This document shows positions 47,974 to 57,774 of a stretch of 64,000 nt of DNA, piece by piece. Every line of letters starts with the position of its first letter. Positions within the stretch are counted from its first letter, which is position 1. Made by a program: the position numbers and the translations under genes. Under the pieces are notes generated by a model. The model did no database searches and was not told the origin of the DNA. It was given only the letters and a program-made list of their open reading frames with translations. Where the stretch lies: the NCBI RefSeq assembly GCF_030246845.1, contig NZ_CP126889.1:4893001-4957000 (forward strand). Direction: 5' to 3'. This DNA is from Enhydrobacter sp. (lineage in GTDB: Bacteria > Pseudomonadota > Alphaproteobacteria > Reyranellales > Reyranellaceae).

Positions 47974-49158
47974 CTAGCGGTCGATCTCGCCGAACACGAT
48001 GTCGAGCGAGCCGATGTTCGCCGACATATCGGCGAGCTGATGGCCGCGGGTCATCATGTCGAGCGCCTGCAGATGCGGGAACCCTGGAGCACGAATCTTG
48101 CAGCGGTACGGCTTGTTGGTGCCGTCCGACACCAGATAGACGCCGAACTCGCCCTTCGGGGCCTCGACGACGGTGTAGGTCTCGCCCGGCGGCACCTTGT
48201 AGCCCTCGGTATAGAGCTTGAAGTGATGGATCAGCGCCTCCATCGACCCCTTCATCTCGGCACGGCGCGGCGGCGCGATCTTGCGGTCGTCGATGCGGAC
48301 CGGTCCCTTCACCGTCCGAAGCGCCTTGATGCACTGCTCCATGATGCGGGCGCTCTGGACCATTTCCTCGATCCGCACGAGATAGCGCGCGAAGCAGTCG
48401 CCGGTCTTGCCGACCGGAATATCGAAATCCATGCGGTCGTAGACATCGTAGGGTTGCGCCTTGCGCAGATCCCAGGGAATGCCTGAAGCGCGGATCATCG
48501 GGCCGGAGAAGCCCCAGTCGAGCGCCTGCTGCCTGGAGACGACCCCGATGTCGACCGTGCGCTGACGGAAGATGCGGTTGTCGTTCAGAAGCACCTCGAG
48601 ATCCTTCACGAAAGGATGGAACTGCTTGATCCACGCTTCCATCGAATCGAGCATGCCGTCTGGCAGGTCCTGGTGAACGCCGCCGGGACGGAAATAGTTG
48701 GCGTGCATGCGCGAGCCGCTCACGCCTTCGTAGTATTCCATCAGGAGCTCGCGCTGCTCGAAGCCCCACAGCGGCGGCGTGAGCGCGCCGGTGTCCATGG
48801 CGAACGTCGTCACGTTCAGGAGATGGTTCAGGATGCGGGTGATCTCCGCGAACAGGACGCGGATATACTGGCCCCGCTCCGGCGCCGTTATGCCCAGGAG
48901 CTTCTCGACGGCGAGCGCGAAGGCGTGCTCCTGGCTCATCGGCGAGACATAGTCCAGCCGGTCGAAATACGGCACTGCCTGAAGATAGGTCTTGTACTCG
49001 ATCAGCTTCTCGGTGCCGCGATGGAGCAAGCCGATGTGAGGGTCGCAGCGCTCGACGATCTCGCCGTCCATCTCGACGACGAGCCGCAGCACCCCGTGCG
49101 CCGCCGGATGCTGCGGTCCGAAGTTCATGGTCAGCGTTTTGATCTCGACGTCGGACAT
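47974..49158 (-). CDS. nuoD: NADH-quinone oxidoreductase subunit D
   Basis: 394 residues, the [NiFe]-hydrogenase-like subunit that with NuoB forms the quinone site. Conserved: NFGPQHPAAHGVLRLVVEMD (quinone-site His), DPHIGLLHRGTEKLIEYKTY, PYFDRLDYVSPMSQEHAF, SGSRMHANYFRPGGV, PKGEFGVYLVSDGTNKPYRC, and the end GSLDIVFGEIDR. It starts at ATG 49158, one base from the end of nuoC; NuoC and NuoD are separate proteins, not fused as in E. coli. Confidence 0.97.
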   Translation of the reverse strand: MSDVEIKTLTMNFGPQHPAAHGVLRLVVEMDGEIVERCDPHIGLLHRGTEKLIEYKTYLQAVPYFDRLDYVSPMSQEHAFALAVEKLLGITAPERGQYIRVLFAEITRILNHLLNVTTFAMDTGALTPPLWGFEQRELLMEYYEGVSGSRMHANYFRPGGVHQDLPDGMLDSMEAWIKQFHPFVKDLEVLLNDNRIFRQRTVDIGVVSRQQALDWGFSGPMIRASGIPWDLRKAQPYDVYDRMDFDIPVGKTGDCFARYLVRIEEMVQSARIMEQCIKALRTVKGPVRIDDRKIAPPRRAEMKGSMEALIHHFKLYTEGYKVPPGETYTVVEAPKGEFGVYLVSDGTNKPYRCKIRAPGFPHLQALDMMTRGHQLADMSANIGSLDIVFGEIDR

Positions 49159-49159
49159 G

Positions 49160-49756
49160 TCAGCTCGCCTTGGTCGCTTTCTCGTCGCCGGGCAGCATGC
49201 GCGGCACGTCCCCTTCCCAGGGACTGAGGAAGTCGAACCGCCGGAACTCCTGCGCAAGCTTCACCGGCTCGTAGATCACCCGCTTCTCCACGTCGTCCCA
49301 ACGCATCTCGACGAAGCCGGTGAGCGGGAAGTCCTTGCGCAGCGGATGCCCCTCGAAGCCGTAGTCCGTCAGGATGCGCCGCAGGTCCGGATGATCGGAG
49401 AACCACACGCCGTAGAGGTCGTACGTCTCGCGCTCGAACCAGGTCGCCGAGCTGTAGACGGCGGCGGCCGAGGGCACCGGCGTCGCCTCGTCCGTCGCCA
49501 CCTTGACGCGGACACGCTGGTTATTGCGCAGGCTCAGAAGATTGTAGACGACGTCGAACCGCTTCTCCCGCTCCGGCCAGTCGACGCCGCAAACGTCCAT
49601 CAGCTCGGCGAACAGGCATCTCGGATCGGTCTTCAGGAAGGTCAAAAGCGCGATCAGCCTGTCCGGCGTCGTCTCGAGCATCAGCTCGCCCAGCCGGACC
49701 GCCACGCCGGTCGTCGCGCCGCTCTTTTGCGCAATGTAGTCGCCGAGCTCGTCCAT
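49160..49756 (-). CDS. nuoC: NADH-quinone oxidoreductase subunit C
   Basis: 198 residues, 30-kDa subunit of the peripheral arm. Family signature ERETYDLYGVWFSDHPDLRR followed by ILTDYGFEGHPLRKDFPLTG and VEMRWDDVEKRVIYEPVKLA. It starts nine bases after nuoB and its stop lies one base before the nuoD start codon. Normal length. Confidence 0.97.
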   Translation of the reverse strand: MDELGDYIAQKSGATTGVAVRLGELMLETTPDRLIALLTFLKTDPRCLFAELMDVCGVDWPEREKRFDVVYNLLSLRNNQRVRVKVATDEATPVPSAAAVYSSATWFERETYDLYGVWFSDHPDLRRILTDYGFEGHPLRKDFPLTGFVEMRWDDVEKRVIYEPVKLAQEFRRFDFLSPWEGDVPRMLPGDEKATKAS

Positions 49757-49765
49757 CGCGCCCTC

Positions 49766-50299
49766 CTACCGGACCAGCGTACCGGTGCGGCGGACCTTCT
49801 TCTGGAGCTGCAGCACACCATAAAGCAGCGCCTCGGCGGTTGGCGGACAGCCCGGCACGTAGATATCGACCGGCACGATACGGTCGCAGCCGCGCACGAC
49901 GGAGTAGCTGTAGTGGTAGTAGCCGCCGCCGTTGGCGCACGAGCCCATCGAAATCACGTAACGCGGCTCGGCCATCTGGTCGTAGATCTTGCGCAGCGCC
50001 GGCGCCATCTTGTTGCACAGGGTGCCCGCCACGATCATCACGTCGGCCGAGCGTGGGCTCGGCATGGGCGCAACGCCGAAGCGATCGAGATCATAGCGGC
50101 TCATCCAGCAGTGGATCATCTCCACGCCGCAGCAGGCGAGGCCGAACGTCAGGCCCCACATCGAGCTCGTGCGCGCCCACGAAACCAGCTTGTCGAGCTG
50201 CGATACGACGAAGCCCTTGTCGGCCAGCTCATCGTTCAGCGCACGCGACAGCGCCGCCTCGGCGGCGGGATTGGTTTTCGCGGGCGTGATCACTCCCAT
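49766..50299 (-). CDS. nuoB: NADH-quinone oxidoreductase subunit B
   Basis: 177 residues, holds cluster N2, the electron donor to quinone. Ligands: tandem Cys in FGLACCGVEMIH, Cys in GTLCNKMAPALRK-like segment (VAGTLCNKM), and MGSCANGGGYYHYSYS with VDIYVPGCPPTAEALLYG. I prefer ATG 50299 because AAGGGAG (50307-50313) sits seven bases upstream; an ATG at 50320 would add MAQGSIG and has a poorer site. The gene overlaps nuoA by ten bases. Confidence 0.96.
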   Translation of the reverse strand: MGVITPAKTNPAAEAALSRALNDELADKGFVVSQLDKLVSWARTSSMWGLTFGLACCGVEMIHCWMSRYDLDRFGVAPMPSPRSADVMIVAGTLCNKMAPALRKIYDQMAEPRYVISMGSCANGGGYYHYSYSVVRGCDRIVPVDIYVPGCPPTAEALLYGVLQLQKKVRRTGTLVR

Positions 50300-50655
50300 T
50301 CCAATGCTCCCTTGCGCCATTCATACAAGAACCCGACGGTCAGAACGCCCAGGAACAGCATCATCGACCAGAAGCCGAAGACGCCGATATCGCCGAGCGC
50401 CACCGCCCACGGAAACAGGAAGGCCACTTCCAGATCGAAGATAATGAAGAGGATGGCCACAAGGTAGAAACGCACATCGAACTGCCCTCGGGCATCGTCG
50501 AAGGGCGCAAAGCCGCACTCGAAGGGCGACAATTTTTCCGAGTTGGGATTCTGACGGGCGATCAGATAGGAGCCGCCCAGCATGGCGATCACCAGGGCGA
50601 AGGCAAGGCCGAGGAAGATCAGGATCGGAAGGTATTCCTTCAGAAGAGCTTCCAT
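50290..50655 (-). CDS. nuoA: NADH-quinone oxidoreductase subunit A
   Basis: 121 residues, three membrane helices, lines the quinone entry region. Conserved: YECGF-like segment (SPFECGFAPFDDARGQFDVR) and the Asp/Glu of FIIFDLEVAFLFPWAV. ATG 50655 has GGAAGGGG just upstream; a GTG two codons earlier (50661) would overlap that site. It starts only 39 bases after the 3' end of tRNA-Asp, leaving little room for a promoter of its own. First gene of the complete nuoA-N operon. Confidence 0.96.
   Translation of the reverse strand: MEALLKEYLPILIFLGLAFALVIAMLGGSYLIARQNPNSEKLSPFECGFAPFDDARGQFDVRFYLVAILFIIFDLEVAFLFPWAVALGDIGVFGFWSMMLFLGVLTVGFLYEWRKGALEWE
50307..50313 (-). promoter_or_regulatory. Ribosome-binding site deciding the nuoB start
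   Basis: AAGGGAG with a seven-base spacer to ATG 50299, inside the 3' end of nuoA. It favours the shorter 177-residue NuoB over the start at 50320. Confidence 0.65.
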
Positions 50656-50694
50656 CGTCACCCCTTCCGCCCGTTGGGCTACCAGCGTCGGGGC

Positions 50695-50771
<77 letters not shown>

Positions 50772-50794
50772 AAAAGCCCCAAACGGCGCGCGGA

Positions 50795-50823
50795 GAGATA
50801 AAGGACACCCTATGGGGTGTCAA
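50795..50823 (-). promoter_or_regulatory. Promoter with overlapping dyad before tRNA-Asp and nuoA
   Basis: On the - strand a perfect TTGACA (50818-50823) is followed by a 17-base spacer and TATCTC (50795-50800), about 24 bases before the tRNA 5' end. A perfect dyad GACACCC / GGGTGTC (50804-50810 and 50815-50821, 4-base loop) overlaps the -35 and spacer. It can be an operator, and as RNA it would also end tRNA-Val transcripts (followed by CTTTATC). Confidence 0.6.
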
Positions 50824-50910
50824 GCTTACCGCATCCGCGAGATCGTGTGTAAATGCCCGGAATATCTGAATTTTCCGCAAGGCCCGAAAAGCCTGCGCCG
50901 ATATGTGCAG

Positions 50911-50986
50911 TGGTGGGCGATGACGGGCTCGAACCGCCGACATCCTCCGTGTAAAGGAGGCGCTCTACCAACTGAGCTAATCGCCC
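50911..50986 (-). tRNA. tRNA-Val (TAC)
   Basis: 76 bases including encoded CCA. Acceptor GGGCGAT pairs perfectly with ATCGCCC, D arm TAGCTCAGTTGGTAGAGC, anticodon stem CCTCC/GGAGG with loop TTTACAC giving anticodon TAC, T arm GCGGTTCGAGCCCGT. Lies between hupB and tRNA-Asp on the same strand. Confidence 0.97.
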
Positions 50987-51065
50987 GCCGCCTCCTCATA
51001 GCACAGGTTCACAGGCCCGCGGGCTTCCAGTCCCCGCACGTCACGGTCGCGGTCCACAAGCAGGC

Positions 51066-51338
51066 TCAGTTGATGGCGTCTTTCAGCGCTTTGCTGGGTC
51101 GGAAGCGCGGCACGATCGCCGCCGGGATCTTGATCTTCTCCCCAGTCTGCGGATTGCGCCCTTCACCGGCCTTGCGCCTCGAGACCTGGAAGGTCCCGAA
51201 GCCGACCAGCAGAACCTTCTCCTTCTTCTTCAAGGATTTGGTGATCACGGTGAGGATCGAGTCGACGGCGTTGGCGGCGTCGGTCTTGGAAAGGTTGGTC
51301 GAAGCGGCAACGGCAGCAATCAAGTCGTGCTTGTTCAC
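51066..51338 (-). CDS. hupB: DNA-binding protein HU
   Basis: 90 residues, histone-like dimer that bends and compacts DNA. MNKHDLIAAVAASTNLSKTD at the N-terminus, the dimer core VDSILTVITKSLKKKEKVLL, the GFGTFQVSRRKAGEGRNPQTG stretch (quoted in part: GFGTFQV, GRNPQTG) at the start of the DNA-clasping arm, and VPRFRPSKALKDAIN at the C-terminus. The proline that intercalates DNA follows RNPQTGEKIKIP. Gene order lon-hupB is common in proteobacteria. It has its own promoter candidate at 51370-51399. Confidence 0.96.
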   Translation of the reverse strand: MNKHDLIAAVAASTNLSKTDAANAVDSILTVITKSLKKKEKVLLVGFGTFQVSRRKAGEGRNPQTGEKIKIPAAIVPRFRPSKALKDAIN

Positions 51339-51369
51339 GGGCGATCCTCTGCAAAATCCGGCAGCGTGG

Positions 51370-51399
51370 ACTCTAGGGGCGGCGCGAAAACGGCGTCAA
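51370..51399 (-). promoter_or_regulatory. Candidate hupB promoter
   Basis: On the - strand TTGACG (51394-51399), an 18-base spacer and TAGAGT (51370-51375) lie about 32 bases before the hupB ATG, downstream of the lon terminator. Confidence 0.5.
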
Positions 51400-51454
51400 T
51401 GTTGAATACCATATTTTGTGGGCCAGAGGCGATCACGGTCGCATATCATGGGCC

Positions 51455-51488
51455 AAAAAACGAGGCCCCGGATCGTTCCGGGGCCTCG
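51455..51488 (-). terminator. Intrinsic terminator of lon
   Basis: A perfect 11-bp stem CGAGGCCCCGG (51461-51471) / CCGGGGCCTCG (51478-51488) with loop ATCGTT is followed on the - strand by TTTTTT (51455-51460). It lies 28 bases after the lon stop and separates lon from hupB. Confidence 0.9.
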
Positions 51489-51515
51489 ATGTGTCCAGTC
51501 AAGAAACGACGGTGG

Positions 51516-53918
51516 TCAATGGGCGACCATCGCCTCCGAATTCTCCGCCGGCTTCTTGGTGACCGGCTCCAGGTCGTCGGCCCACTCGATCGGCACCAAA
51601 GGCTTCACCAGGGCCCGCGCCAGCACCTCGTCCACAGTCGAGACCGGGACCAGGTCGAGACCCTTCTTCACGTTGTCGGGTATCTCGGGCAGATCGCGCT
51701 CGTTCTCCTTGGGGATCAGCACGGTCTTGAGACCGCCGCGCAGGGCGGCCAGCAGCTTCTCCTTCAGGCCGCCGATCGGCAGGACGCGACCACGCAGGCT
51801 GATTTCGCCGGTCATGGCCACTTCCTTGCGGACCGGATTGCCCGTGAGCGCCGACACGATCGAGGTGATCATGGCGACACCGGCCGATGGACCGTCCTTG
51901 GGCGTCGCGCCCTCCGGCACGTGCACGTGGATGTCGCGCTTCTCGAACATGGCCTGCTTGATGCCGAAGGCGGCTGCACGGGAGCGGACATAGGCGTTGG
52001 CCGCCTGCACCGATTCCTGCATGACGTCACCCAGCTTGCCGGTCACGGTGACGCGACCGCGGCCCGGCACCAGCACCGCCTCGACCTGCAGCAGCTCGCC
52101 GCCGACCTCGGTCCAGGCGAGGCCCGTGGTGATGCCGACCAGGTCCTCGAGCTCGGCCTCGCCGTAGCGGAAGCGACGGACGCCGGCATACTTGTCGAGG
52201 TTCTTGGCCGTGACCTTCACCTTGGCCGTCCCCTTCATGAGGATTTCCTTGGTGGCCTTGCGGGCGAGGTTGGCGATCTCGCGCTCCAGATTGCGGACGC
52301 CAGCCTCGCGCGTGTAGTAGCGCACGAGATCGCGCACGGCGTCGTCGTGGATGTCGAGCTCGTTGTCCTTCAGCCCGTTCGCCTCGACCTGCTTGGGGAT
52401 CAGGTGCTTGCGGGCGATCGCCACCTTCTCGTCCTCGGTGTAGCCGGCGAGCCGTATGATCTCCATGCGGTCCAGCAACGGCTGCGCCATGCGCATCGAG
52501 TTGGCCGTGGTGATGAACATCACGTTCGACAGGTCGTAGTCGATCTCGAGGTAGTGGTCGTTGAAGGTGGCGTTCTGCTCGGGATCGAGGACCTCGAGCA
52601 GGGCCGACGACGGATCGCCGCGGAAGTCGGCGCCGAGCTTGTCGATCTCGTCAAGCAGGAAGAGCGGATTCGACGACTTCGCTTTCTTCATGCTCTGGAC
52701 GACTTTGCCCGGCAACGACCCGATATAGGTCCGGCGATGACCGCGGATCTCGGCCTCGTCCCGCACGCCGCCCAGCGACATGCGCACGAAGTTGCGGCCG
52801 GTCGCCTTGGCGATCGACTTGCCGAGCGAGGTCTTGCCCACGCCCGGGGGACCCACGAGGCAGAGGATCGGGCCCTTCATCTTGTCGACCCGCTGCTGCA
52901 CCGCGAGGTACTCGAGGATGCGCTCCTTCACCTTCTCCAGGCCATGGTGGTCGGCATTGAGTACGTCCTCGGCGTATTTGAGGTCCTTGATGATCTTGGT
53001 CGGCTTGCGCCAGGGGATCGACAACAGCCAGTCGAGGTAGTTGCGCACCACCGTCGCCTCGGCCGACATCGGGCTCATCGTGCGCAGTTTCTTGAGCTCG
53101 CCGTTGGCCTTCTCGCGCGCCTCCTTGCTGAGACGCGTCTTCTTGATGCGCTTCTCCAGCTCGGAGATCTCGTCGCGGCCGTCTTCGGTCTCGCCGAGCT
53201 CCTTCTGGATCGCCTTCATCTGCTCGTTGAGGTAGTACTCGCGTTGCGTCTTCTCCATCTGACGCTTCACGCGGTTTCGGATCTTCTTCTCGACCTGCAG
53301 GACGCCGATCTCGCCTTCCATCAGGCCAAGAATGCGCTCCAGCCGCTTCGACACCGAGTCGAGCTCCAGGAGCTGCTGCTTGTCGGCGACCTTCAACGCG
53401 AGGTGCGCCGAGATCGTGTCCGCAAGCTTCGACGGCTCCTCGATCTTGTTGATCGAGACGACGACCTCCGGCGGCACCTTCTTGTTGAGCTTCACGTAGT
53501 TCTCGAACTCCGAGACCACGGTGCGCGCGGCGGCCTGCAGTTCGGCCGGATCGCCGGACGCCTCCTCCATCTCGACGGCGCGCGCCTCGAAGAAGTCGGG
53601 CCGGTCGGTATAGCCCGCCACACGCACGCGCTTGCCGCCCTCGACCAGCACCTTGACGGTGTCGTCGGGCAGCTTGAGGAGCTGCAGCACGGTGCCGAGC
53701 GTGCCGATATCGTAGATATCGTCGGGACCGGGATCGTCCTGGGTCGCGTTCTTCTGGGCGATGAGCAGAATCTGCTTGTCGTCCTTCATCACCTCTTCGA
53801 GCGCCTTCACGCTCTTCTCCCGACCGACGAAGAGGGGAACGATCATGCCCGGAAACACGACGATGTCGCGCAACGGCAGGACGGGATAGACGGTACCTTG
53901 TTGGCTGGGGGCGTTCAT
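51516..53918 (-). CDS. lon: ATP-dependent protease Lon
   Basis: 800 residues, hexameric AAA+ serine protease for damaged and regulatory proteins. LonA substrate-recognition domain at the N-terminus (VYPVLPLRDIVVFPGMIVPL), long coiled-coil region (about 180-300), AAA+ module with Walker A GPPGVGKTSLGK (Lys362) and FLLDEIDKLG Walker B, then the peptidase domain with nucleophile S678 in PKDGPSAGVAM and the catalytic Lys in the following strand. Length and residue numbering are close to E. coli Lon. Confidence 0.97.
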   Translation of the reverse strand: MNAPSQQGTVYPVLPLRDIVVFPGMIVPLFVGREKSVKALEEVMKDDKQILLIAQKNATQDDPGPDDIYDIGTLGTVLQLLKLPDDTVKVLVEGGKRVRVAGYTDRPDFFEARAVEMEEASGDPAELQAAARTVVSEFENYVKLNKKVPPEVVVSINKIEEPSKLADTISAHLALKVADKQQLLELDSVSKRLERILGLMEGEIGVLQVEKKIRNRVKRQMEKTQREYYLNEQMKAIQKELGETEDGRDEISELEKRIKKTRLSKEAREKANGELKKLRTMSPMSAEATVVRNYLDWLLSIPWRKPTKIIKDLKYAEDVLNADHHGLEKVKERILEYLAVQQRVDKMKGPILCLVGPPGVGKTSLGKSIAKATGRNFVRMSLGGVRDEAEIRGHRRTYIGSLPGKVVQSMKKAKSSNPLFLLDEIDKLGADFRGDPSSALLEVLDPEQNATFNDHYLEIDYDLSNVMFITTANSMRMAQPLLDRMEIIRLAGYTEDEKVAIARKHLIPKQVEANGLKDNELDIHDDAVRDLVRYYTREAGVRNLEREIANLARKATKEILMKGTAKVKVTAKNLDKYAGVRRFRYGEAELEDLVGITTGLAWTEVGGELLQVEAVLVPGRGRVTVTGKLGDVMQESVQAANAYVRSRAAAFGIKQAMFEKRDIHVHVPEGATPKDGPSAGVAMITSIVSALTGNPVRKEVAMTGEISLRGRVLPIGGLKEKLLAALRGGLKTVLIPKENERDLPEIPDNVKKGLDLVPVSTVDEVLARALVKPLVPIEWADDLEPVTKKPAENSEAMVAH

Positions 53919-54100
53919 GATGCCTCGCTACTTACACTGTTAGAGCTGTCGCGCACCCCGACCGTCATCCCCGGACATGGGCGACAAGCGGCTGAAAGCA
54001 ACGCACACTCAGCTGCAAAGATTGGCCTCAACGGAGTTCCATTCAAGGCCTCGGGACAGGAGCGCGCCGGCTGCCGCAATTGCCGCCGGCCTCGCCGGAC
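53919..54100 (-). promoter_or_regulatory. clpX-lon intergenic region, presumed lon promoter
   Basis: 182 bases. I could not find a convincing heat-shock sigma-32 or housekeeping promoter. A piece reading GTCATCCCCGGACATG (53963-53978) resembles one half of dispersed repeats common in alphaproteobacteria, but no partner arm is present. Confidence 0.25.
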
Positions 54101-55372
<1,272 letters not shown>

Positions 55373-55428
55373 CTTGTAACGCACCTCCGCTTGGGGGGCC
55401 CGCCGCCGGCGAGCCCGCACACAAGACT

Positions 55429-55458
55429 ATGTTAAACGCGCCTCCCAGATGGCCACAA
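55429..55458 (-). promoter_or_regulatory. Candidate clpX promoter
   Basis: On the - strand TTGTGG (55453-55458), an 18-base spacer and TAACAT (55429-55434) lie in the 139-base clpP-clpX gap, about 57 bases before the clpX ATG. The match is moderate. Confidence 0.3.
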
Positions 55459-55511
55459 CCCCAAAATATGGTGTGTTAGCCTGCGAATAGGAAGCAATTG
55501 GTCGCGGCCCC

Positions 55512-56159
55512 TCAGGAAGCGGCCGCCTGGATGGTCGGGATCGGCCGATTCTCCAGGACGTCGTCGATCAGGCCGAATTCCTTGGCTTCTGCGGGCGAGA
55601 AGAACTTGTCGCGCTCCATCGCCCGCTCGATTTCCTCGATCGTCCGGCCCGTATGATGAACGTACATCTGGTTCAACCGTGCCCGGGTCTGCAGGATTTC
55701 CTTGGCATGAATCTCGATGTCGGTCGCCTGGCCCTGGGCACCGCCGGACGGCTGATGGATCATGATCCGGGCATTGGGCAGCGAGAAGCGCTTGCCTTTC
55801 GTACCGGCCATGAGAAGCAGCGAACCCGCCGACGCCGCCTGGCCGAACACCAGGGTCGAGATCTGCGGCCGGATATATTGCATCGTGTCGTACACGGCGA
55901 GCCCCGACGTCACCACACCGCCAGGCGAATTTATATAAAAAGAGATGTCCTTGGTCGGGTTCTCGGACTCGAGATACAGAAGCTGTGCACAAACCAGACC
56001 GGCCACATTGTCCTCGATCGGGCCGTTCAGGAAAATGATGCGCTCCTTGAGCAGCCTCGACCAGATATCGTAGCCCCGCTCGCCACGCGCCGACTGCTCG
56101 ACGACCATCGGCACGTAGTAGTTGTTGTAGACCTCGAGCGGATCGCGTTCGCGGCTCAT
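55512..56159 (-). CDS. clpP: ATP-dependent Clp protease proteolytic subunit
   Basis: 215 residues, serine peptidase that forms a double heptameric ring. Catalytic triad S110 (FGQAASAGS), H135 (RIMIHQPSGG) and D199 (FGLIDD). The N-terminal MVVEQSARGERGYDIWSRLL stretch and the handle helix NQMYVHHTGRTIEEIERAM are typical. It starts 74 bases after tig on the same strand. Confidence 0.97.
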   Translation of the reverse strand: MSRERDPLEVYNNYYVPMVVEQSARGERGYDIWSRLLKERIIFLNGPIEDNVAGLVCAQLLYLESENPTKDISFYINSPGGVVTSGLAVYDTMQYIRPQISTLVFGQAASAGSLLLMAGTKGKRFSLPNARIMIHQPSGGAQGQATDIEIHAKEILQTRARLNQMYVHHTGRTIEEIERAMERDKFFSPAEAKEFGLIDDVLENRPIPTIQAAAS

Positions 56160-56233
56160 CGCCGAAACCCCCTATGAACTGACGACAGAAAAGTGGCAGC
56201 GCGGACCTTCGGGTTCAAGACCGGCGGCGCTGA

Positions 56234-57577
56234 TCAATTGGTGGCTGCCGGGGCGGGCTTCTCCTCGGTCTCCCGGGCCGCCTTCGCCAGTTCCTGGGGG
56301 GTAACCGTCTTTTCCGTCACCTTCGCAAGCTCGAGGATGAAGTCCACGGTCTTCTCCTCGAAGATCGGGGCGCGGAGCTGTTCCTTCAGTTCGGCGTTCT
56401 TGGTGTAGAAGTCCAGCACCTGCCGCTCCTGGCCGGGGAAGCGCATCGCCTCGCGGATGATCGCCTGGTTGAGCTCTTCCGGCGTCACATCGATGCTGTT
56501 GGAACGGCCGACATCGGCCAGCAACAGGCCGAGGCGCACGCGACGCTCGGCGATGTCGCGATATTCCTTGCGCATCTTCTCCTCGTCATCCTCGAGCTTT
56601 TCGCCATTCTTCTTGGCCTGCTCGACACGCTGCCAGATCGCGTTGAATTCGCTCTCCACCAGCCCCTCGGGCACGGCGAACTTGTGGGTCTCGGCGAGCT
56701 TGTCGAGAAGCTGGCGCTTGATCATGGATCGCGAGACCTGGGCGTAGTCCTGCCCGATGCGGTCGCCGACCGCCTTGCGCATGGCCTCGAGACTCTCGAA
56801 GTTGTTTTTCTTCGCCAGCTCATCGTCGATCGGAGCCTCGACGAACTCGCGGATCTCCTTGACGGTGCACTTGAAGACGGCGTCCTTGCCGGCCAGGTCC
56901 TTGTTGCCATAGTCGGACGGGAAGGTGACCTTGACGTCGACCGGCTTGCCGACCTCCGCGCCAACGAGTTGATCCTCGAAGCCCGGGATGAACGAGCCTG
57001 ACCCCAGCTCGAGCACGTAGTCCTCGGCCTTGCCGCCCGGGAACTCCGTTCCGTCGACGAAACCCACGAAGTCGATCTTGATCGCATCGCCCTTCTGCGC
57101 AGGACGCGGCGGATCGACCGGCTTCTGCTCGCGGTTGGCCTTGGCGATGCGCTGCACCGTCTCGTCGATTTCCGCTTCCGGCACTTCGGCCTTCAGCCGC
57201 TCGAGCTCGATATCCGAGAAGTCGAGCTTGCCGATCTCCGGCAGCACCTCGAGGGCGACCTCGAACTCGACGTCCTTGCCCTCGGCCAGCTCCTTGAGAT
57301 CGACCTTGGGCTGCAGGGCGGGCCGCAGCCCGCGATCCTCGATGGCCTTGGTCGTGCCCTGGTTGACGGCCTGCTCGAGCGCCTCGCCGTAGAGCGCCTG
57401 CCCGTACTGCTTCTTCAGCAAGCCGACCGGTACCTTGCCGCGGCGAAAGCCCGGCATCTGCGCCGTGCGGGAAAGCTCCACCAGACGCTCGTCGACCTTC
57501 GCCGACAGGTCGCCGGCCGGAACGACGATCTTGAATTGCCGCTTCAGCCCTTCGGCTGAGAGTTCCGTGACTTGCAT
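56234..57577 (-). CDS. tig: Trigger factor
   Basis: 447 residues, ribosome-bound chaperone with peptidyl-prolyl isomerase activity. N-terminal ribosome-binding domain with the signature MPGFRRGKVP (near 42-51), central FKBP-like domain (about 160-250, KGDAIKIDFVGFVDGTEFPGG), and a helical C-terminal arm region ending in an Ala/Pro/Glu-rich tail. ATG 57577 gives MQVTELSAEGLKRQFKIVVP; the frame stays open far upstream across tRNA-Leu and nnr but that part is antisense shadow. It starts 22 bases after the 3' end of tRNA-Leu. Confidence 0.97.
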   Translation of the reverse strand: MQVTELSAEGLKRQFKIVVPAGDLSAKVDERLVELSRTAQMPGFRRGKVPVGLLKKQYGQALYGEALEQAVNQGTTKAIEDRGLRPALQPKVDLKELAEGKDVEFEVALEVLPEIGKLDFSDIELERLKAEVPEAEIDETVQRIAKANREQKPVDPPRPAQKGDAIKIDFVGFVDGTEFPGGKAEDYVLELGSGSFIPGFEDQLVGAEVGKPVDVKVTFPSDYGNKDLAGKDAVFKCTVKEIREFVEAPIDDELAKKNNFESLEAMRKAVGDRIGQDYAQVSRSMIKRQLLDKLAETHKFAVPEGLVESEFNAIWQRVEQAKKNGEKLEDDEEKMRKEYRDIAERRVRLGLLLADVGRSNSIDVTPEELNQAIIREAMRFPGQERQVLDFYTKNAELKEQLRAPIFEEKTVDFILELAKVTEKTVTPQELAKAARETEEKPAPAATN

Positions 57578-57599
57578 AATCCCACTTCCATCACTTCGT

Positions 57600-57684
57600 T
57601 GGTGCGGGCGGAGGGACTTGAACCCCCACGCCTTGCGGCACGAGAACCTAAATCTCGCGTGTCTACCAATTTCACCACGCCCGC
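57600..57684 (-). tRNA. tRNA-Leu (TAG)
   Basis: 85 bases including encoded CCA, class II tRNA. Acceptor GCGGGCG pairs with CGCCCGC; anticodon stem CGAGA/TCTCG with loop TTTAGGT gives anticodon TAG; a long variable arm (TGCCGCAAGGCGT) and T arm GGGGTTCAAGTCCCT follow. It lies between nnr and tig on the same strand. Confidence 0.97.
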
Positions 57685-57774
57685 CCGACGTGGCCCCGTG
57701 CCCCGCCAAGGGGAGAGCGGGCCAATGCCGCAAGGGCCGAATCGCGGGCCTCTTAGCCCGCGCCTGCGGGGCGG

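Noticed and set aside
53963..53978. GTCATCCCCGGACATG as a copy of a dispersed repeat
   Set aside because: Only one short arm is present with no inverted partner nearby and no second copy that I noticed, so it cannot be supported as a repeat.
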